DNA of 64,000 nucleotides, taken from positions 1,736,001-1,800,000 of the forward strand of contig JACGCM010001620.1 of the NCBI GenBank assembly GCA_014058105.1, given 5' to 3'. The stretch comes from Kingdonia uniflora (Eukaryota > Streptophyta > Magnoliopsida > Ranunculales > Circaeasteraceae). Positions 60,738 through 64,000 of the stretch are shown here, in pieces. The notes under the pieces were generated by a model, which saw only the letters and a list, made by a program, of their open reading frames with translations, was not told where the DNA came from and did not search any database. The translations under genes and the position numbers were made by a program. The number at the start of each line of letters is the position of its first letter. The stretch's first letter is position 1.

Positions 60738-61256
60738 GCCAGAATGAAGAAGTGGGCCGACCAGAAGAGACGACCATATTCTTTTCAAGTTGGGGACCTT
60801 GTTCTGAACAAGAGATCCCACCTCAAGCAGCGAGGTGGCAGAATACACCAAGGGCTGGTATCCAAGTACATTGGTCCGATGCCAATCATTGGTAAAGTTG
60901 GGAAGGTTTCCTACAAGCTTCAATTACCTTCCCACCTTCGCTTCATCCATCCAGTGTTTCATGCCAGTACTCTAAACCCTTACCACCAAGATAAGGAAGA
61001 TCCAAGCAGAACTACCGTCAGGCCTCATGTTCCGCTCAAGCTAGTAAGCTCTAGCGAAGTTCCAGAGAGTGTTCTTGATCACAGAGTCACCCATGTTGAT
61101 CCGGACACCAAAGATGAAGTTTATGAGTACCTTGTGAAGTGGAAGGATCTGCCAGATACTGAAGCCAGCTGGGAGCACCAAGATTCTCATCCCCTTCTGG
61201 TCCGACTAAGGAAGACTGAGTCCAAGCAAGAGAGGAAAGAGAACAGACAGATGTGA
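60738..61256 (+). pseudogene. Integrase C-terminus with chromodomain, copy 2
   Basis: It opens at ATG 60744, seven bases after the shared TAA, and runs for 170 codons, the chromodomain block YEYLVKWKDLP..ASWEH included. It ends 13 codons earlier than copy 1 at TGA 61254, another TGG change. Confidence 0.82.
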
Positions 61257-61306
61257 AAGTAGAAGAAAAAGTCGACGAGGGCGTCTCCAAGCTGAGTGGG
61301 AGAGAG

Positions 61307-61725
61307 TGTGACGCCCAGGCTTTGTATATAGGTTCCTTAGGTTGTAAAAGAGCATTGTACAAATTTTCATTTATTTTTGTAAAGGTTAGCTTAGGAAAAT
61401 GGGGGAGTACGCTTCGTCTCCACTTTTGATGTTTCATTTTAGAACTTAGCTGTTTTCCAATTTCATATATATGTAGAGGACTAGTATCCGATACACCCAA
61501 GAAGGAATTTAAGCTTGTAATAGTGCTTTGTAATAGTTGTTGATATTTGAATGAAATGATGCCTTCAAAGACCCTTTATTCAGTTTTAGTGATGCGTTGA
61601 GATTATGTGATGCTTTGTGATGTTGTGTTGCTAAATAATTGATAGAGAAGAGTAATTAGGCTTACTTGGGACAGGTGTCTCGAGTGCCGCATGTGCCAAG
61701 CTTGATTTTAAGTTGGTCCGTGTCA
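61307..61725 (+). repeat. 3' LTR of chromovirus copy 2
   Basis: 419 bp, same ends as copy 1 LTRs, with roughly a dozen or more substitutions relative to them by eye, so it is not the immediate product of copy 1. The next five bases are ACTAC, the presumed right half of a lost target duplication. Confidence 0.95.
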
Positions 61726-61729
61726 ACTA

Positions 61730-62271
61730 CAGTAATTTCTCAGTTTTTTATTTTTGACGTCGATGGACGTAGGGATGTCGTACCCCCGCTCTTGGGTATA
61801 ATCTCGAAAAATTCCACGGAAGATTTCAAGATTTCCAAAAGAGTTTTACCTTACAAATTTTGTGCATGTTCTACGGGATGAAGACGAAAAGACTGGGATG
61901 CACATACGTGCGTGAGTTCTCAGACGGAGGGTTTGATGTGGCGCATCCCTCATAAGATCGTTTACCCACCGTACCATCTATGTTTATTTAATGTTTTGTA
62001 TTTTAGTCTTTAGCTTAAGCCTTGTTGGAGAAGCCGTAGAATTCTATTTCAATTAGAATTAGGGTTCCTAATTCTAACTCTCTTGTGTTCTATAAAAGGA
62101 GTGGTCTAGGTTATTAATTTCTTAGTTAGTTAATGCAGTTAATTCAGTTAAAGTAGTCTTGTTCAGAACAAAGTTCTAATTATAAAATTAAGGTTCCTCA
62201 CGGACCTAATTTCGGTTTATTAAAACTGGTGTTATTCTTGATTATTGGCTTCCGCGTAATCAGTTACATCA
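61730..62271 (+). mobile_element. LTR-retrotransposon stub (tail plus 3' LTR)
   Basis: Internal tail ~61730-61933 ending in the purine block GACGGAGGGTT; LTR 61934-62271 with ends TGATGTGGCG and GTTACATCA (338 bp). It is the counterpart, in opposite orientation, of 20926-21560. Homology reaches almost to the chromovirus LTR, so copy 2 apparently inserted into this element. Confidence 0.8.
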
Positions 62272-64000
62272 GTAATACTTTAGATACTTGTAGATAATAC
62301 TTTCTGGTAGGGACCTTTCTTTGATTCGCCTTCTTTTCAAGCATTGCAGTGTAGATACATAAGATTCTTTTCAATCCCAGTCAAAGGATGGTGGCAAAGT
62401 AGTCTAAACTCTAAATTCTCGAGGGGTATGCCTAAAATCAACATAGACGTTCTTCAATTAAATTGATGAAGTCGATGTAGATGTGGGGGTGTATTCTGAG
62501 TCGTACATGCAACATGGCCTTTACCTCTCACGGTTTTAATATAAACACCAATACTGCAGCTGAACTTTTTGCTTGCTATATGGTCCTTATCTTCATGTGG
62601 CCAATTTGATATTTATGTAACCTAATATATTTGTATTTTTTATTGTACCTATAATTATTGCACTTCGAGAGCCATGCTGTTGCATCACATCAGCATATTC
62701 AGCTCGCAAGGTAACTTAATCTAATTTTGAGCATGTAATGCAGGCAAAGGTGATTTGCTTTCCAAGATGAATCTACTGGGACGGTAACCAAAAAAAGTTG
62801 ATCTACAAGATCATGATCAAGTCCATCCCCATGGTTGAGAGTACGAGAAATTTTAAGATTTACCGTCAATACTCGCGGTTGATGAGGATATTCATCAGGA
62901 AGCATCTGCGGCCACCCAGCTTAGAGTAAAGGATAGTTCCTTTGTTTGTATAGGAAGTTTAAGAATTGAATGACTGCATGAATATTTGATGGTCCTATGA
63001 CCACAGAAATATCTAGTGCTCTGAGAATAGAAGAACCTAAACAAGATGCATATCATCCTGATGCTTAAGTTTCTAATGTTATCAGATATTGGGAATGCAA
63101 TATTAGATGAAACCTCTAAAGAAGACCTGATGGGTGCTCATATTGAAACATTAGATGACGATGAATCAGTCAAAGTAGATTAGCTAACATGGGGCCCTGA
63201 TTCTTATTTCAAGAATGATTATCAGGGCTGAGTAAGAACAAGATGTACAACTTGAGTTTGAGATGACTATGCCATATGGTGAAAGCAGAACACACAAGTT
63301 AAAGATTTTATAAAGCTTAGGGAGTTGAAGCAGATGTCAGGTTAAAGATCATCAAAGAAATCAAACAGCAACAACAACGGTGGTTCGAAGAAGGGGAAAG
63401 GGGAAAACACAGGCGGCCTCTAGAAACGCTTGAAAACTTTTTATTGCACGACAAAGACAATTAGATGTTACTATGTTTCTTGCAGTCAGCTATCTCATCG
63501 ATTTTGACAAGGATGGGTAAGCACTTAACTTCGTACCTTTACTTATAATCTTATTCTTTGTTTTAGCTGATCTTTTAAGTAATTAAGTTGAAGGTTACTT
63601 AGTTATAATGTTGGGATCTGATCCGTGGACATTTAAATAATGTTTCTAATAAAACTAGTAAAAAATACCATTATTAATTTGAAACATGAACGGACATAAA
63701 TAAATTTAGATGGCGTATTCTTAATAAAACTTCAATCAAGTTGCTACACAAATGTAAAAAAGTGAATCAAAAGAGAAAACATTGAACTTCTATTGCAAGT
63801 TTTACGAATTGTATATGCAAATTAAAAAAAAAAAAAAGGATTTTGGTATGTAAATAAACTAATTTGATGTGAATCGTCATCTCATGGTCGTTTCTCACTA
63901 TCTATGGTTTATATACGTCTATGTTAGTTTGATTTAAGCCCATCTCCTAGAGAAGCTGAGTAGGTTTTAGAGAGTTCCTAATTAAACAACAAGATTAGAA
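62272..64000. other. Unassigned right end
   Basis: Short coding-like snatches without a continuous frame: about 62880-62960 (DEDIHQEASAATQLRVKD) and 63085-63180 (IGNAILDETSKEDLMGAHIE), plus a Lys/Ser/Asn-rich piece at 63350-63420 (KKSNSNNNGGSKKGKG). They may be a decayed gene or transposon, but I do not recognise them. A poly(A) run is at 63823-63838. Confidence 0.35.

Larger units (their letters stand above)
57775..61725 (+). mobile_element. Ty3/gypsy chromovirus, copy 2 (5'-truncated)
   Basis: Nearly identical to copy 1 from its position ~2401 to its 3' end. The 5' LTR, primer site and nearly all of gag are missing. The left edge shares the six bases AAGCCG (57775-57780) with the LINE end. 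The frame is better preserved in pol than copy 1 up to integrase. It ends with purine tract and a 419-bp LTR (61307-61725), followed by a stub of another LTR element. Confidence 0.94.

Overview
The window is nuclear DNA of a flowering plant, most likely a eudicot. It is AT-rich, has spliced genes with GT..AG introns, plastid-type PPR and Ycf20-like proteins, and is dominated by retrotransposons. No bacterial operons, CRISPR arrays, rRNA genes or tRNA genes were seen.

Layout. 0.57-7.07 kb: an intronless, deleted copy of the 26S proteasome ATPase RPT2, split by a 5.6-kb Ty3/gypsy chromovirus (754-6349; two 419-bp LTRs, initiator tRNA-Met primer site, perfect GCAGT target duplication). 7.2-14.0 kb: a MITE end and two decayed Ty1/copia elements, both minus strand. 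14.8-30.6 kb: the host gene island, with a UMP/CMP (adenylate-kinase family) kinase in nine exons, a SagB-type nitroreductase-like protein in three exons (its second intron swollen by an LTR stub and an exact 192-bp tandem duplication), an intronless PPR protein resembling Arabidopsis OTP70, and a minus-strand Ycf20-like plastid protein whose intron holds a decayed antisense LINE. 30.8-36.5 kb: an F-box/LRR-like pseudogene, a LINE endonuclease fragment, a GC-richer block of unknown origin and another LTR stub. 36.6-43.45 kb: a region bounded by PIF/Harbinger-like termini. It holds a plant mobile domain (PMD) pseudogene, a broken PIF/Harbinger transposase (+) and its Myb/SANT-like partner (-). 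43.65-48.30 kb: a complete-ended but degenerate copia element (minus) with AAACA target duplications. 49.8-50.6 kb: a further copia-like LTR remnant. 50.7-57.8 kb: an L1-type LINE whose 3' third lies on the minus strand and whose 5' two thirds lie on the plus strand, the layout expected from twin priming. 57.8-61.7 kb: a second copy of the chromovirus, lacking its 5' LTR and most of gag, joined directly to the LINE. 61.7-62.3 kb: an LTR stub matching, in opposite orientation, the one in the nitroreductase intron. 62.3-64 kb: unassigned sequence.

No transposable element looks able to move by itself: each carries stops, frameshifts or lost catalytic residues. The most interesting points are the in-frame stop shared by both chromovirus copies just ahead of an open chromodomain frame, the PMD gene inside PIF/Harbinger-like ends, the inverted LINE, the TTCGAA-rich arrays in several copia LTRs, and three long poly(G) tracts.
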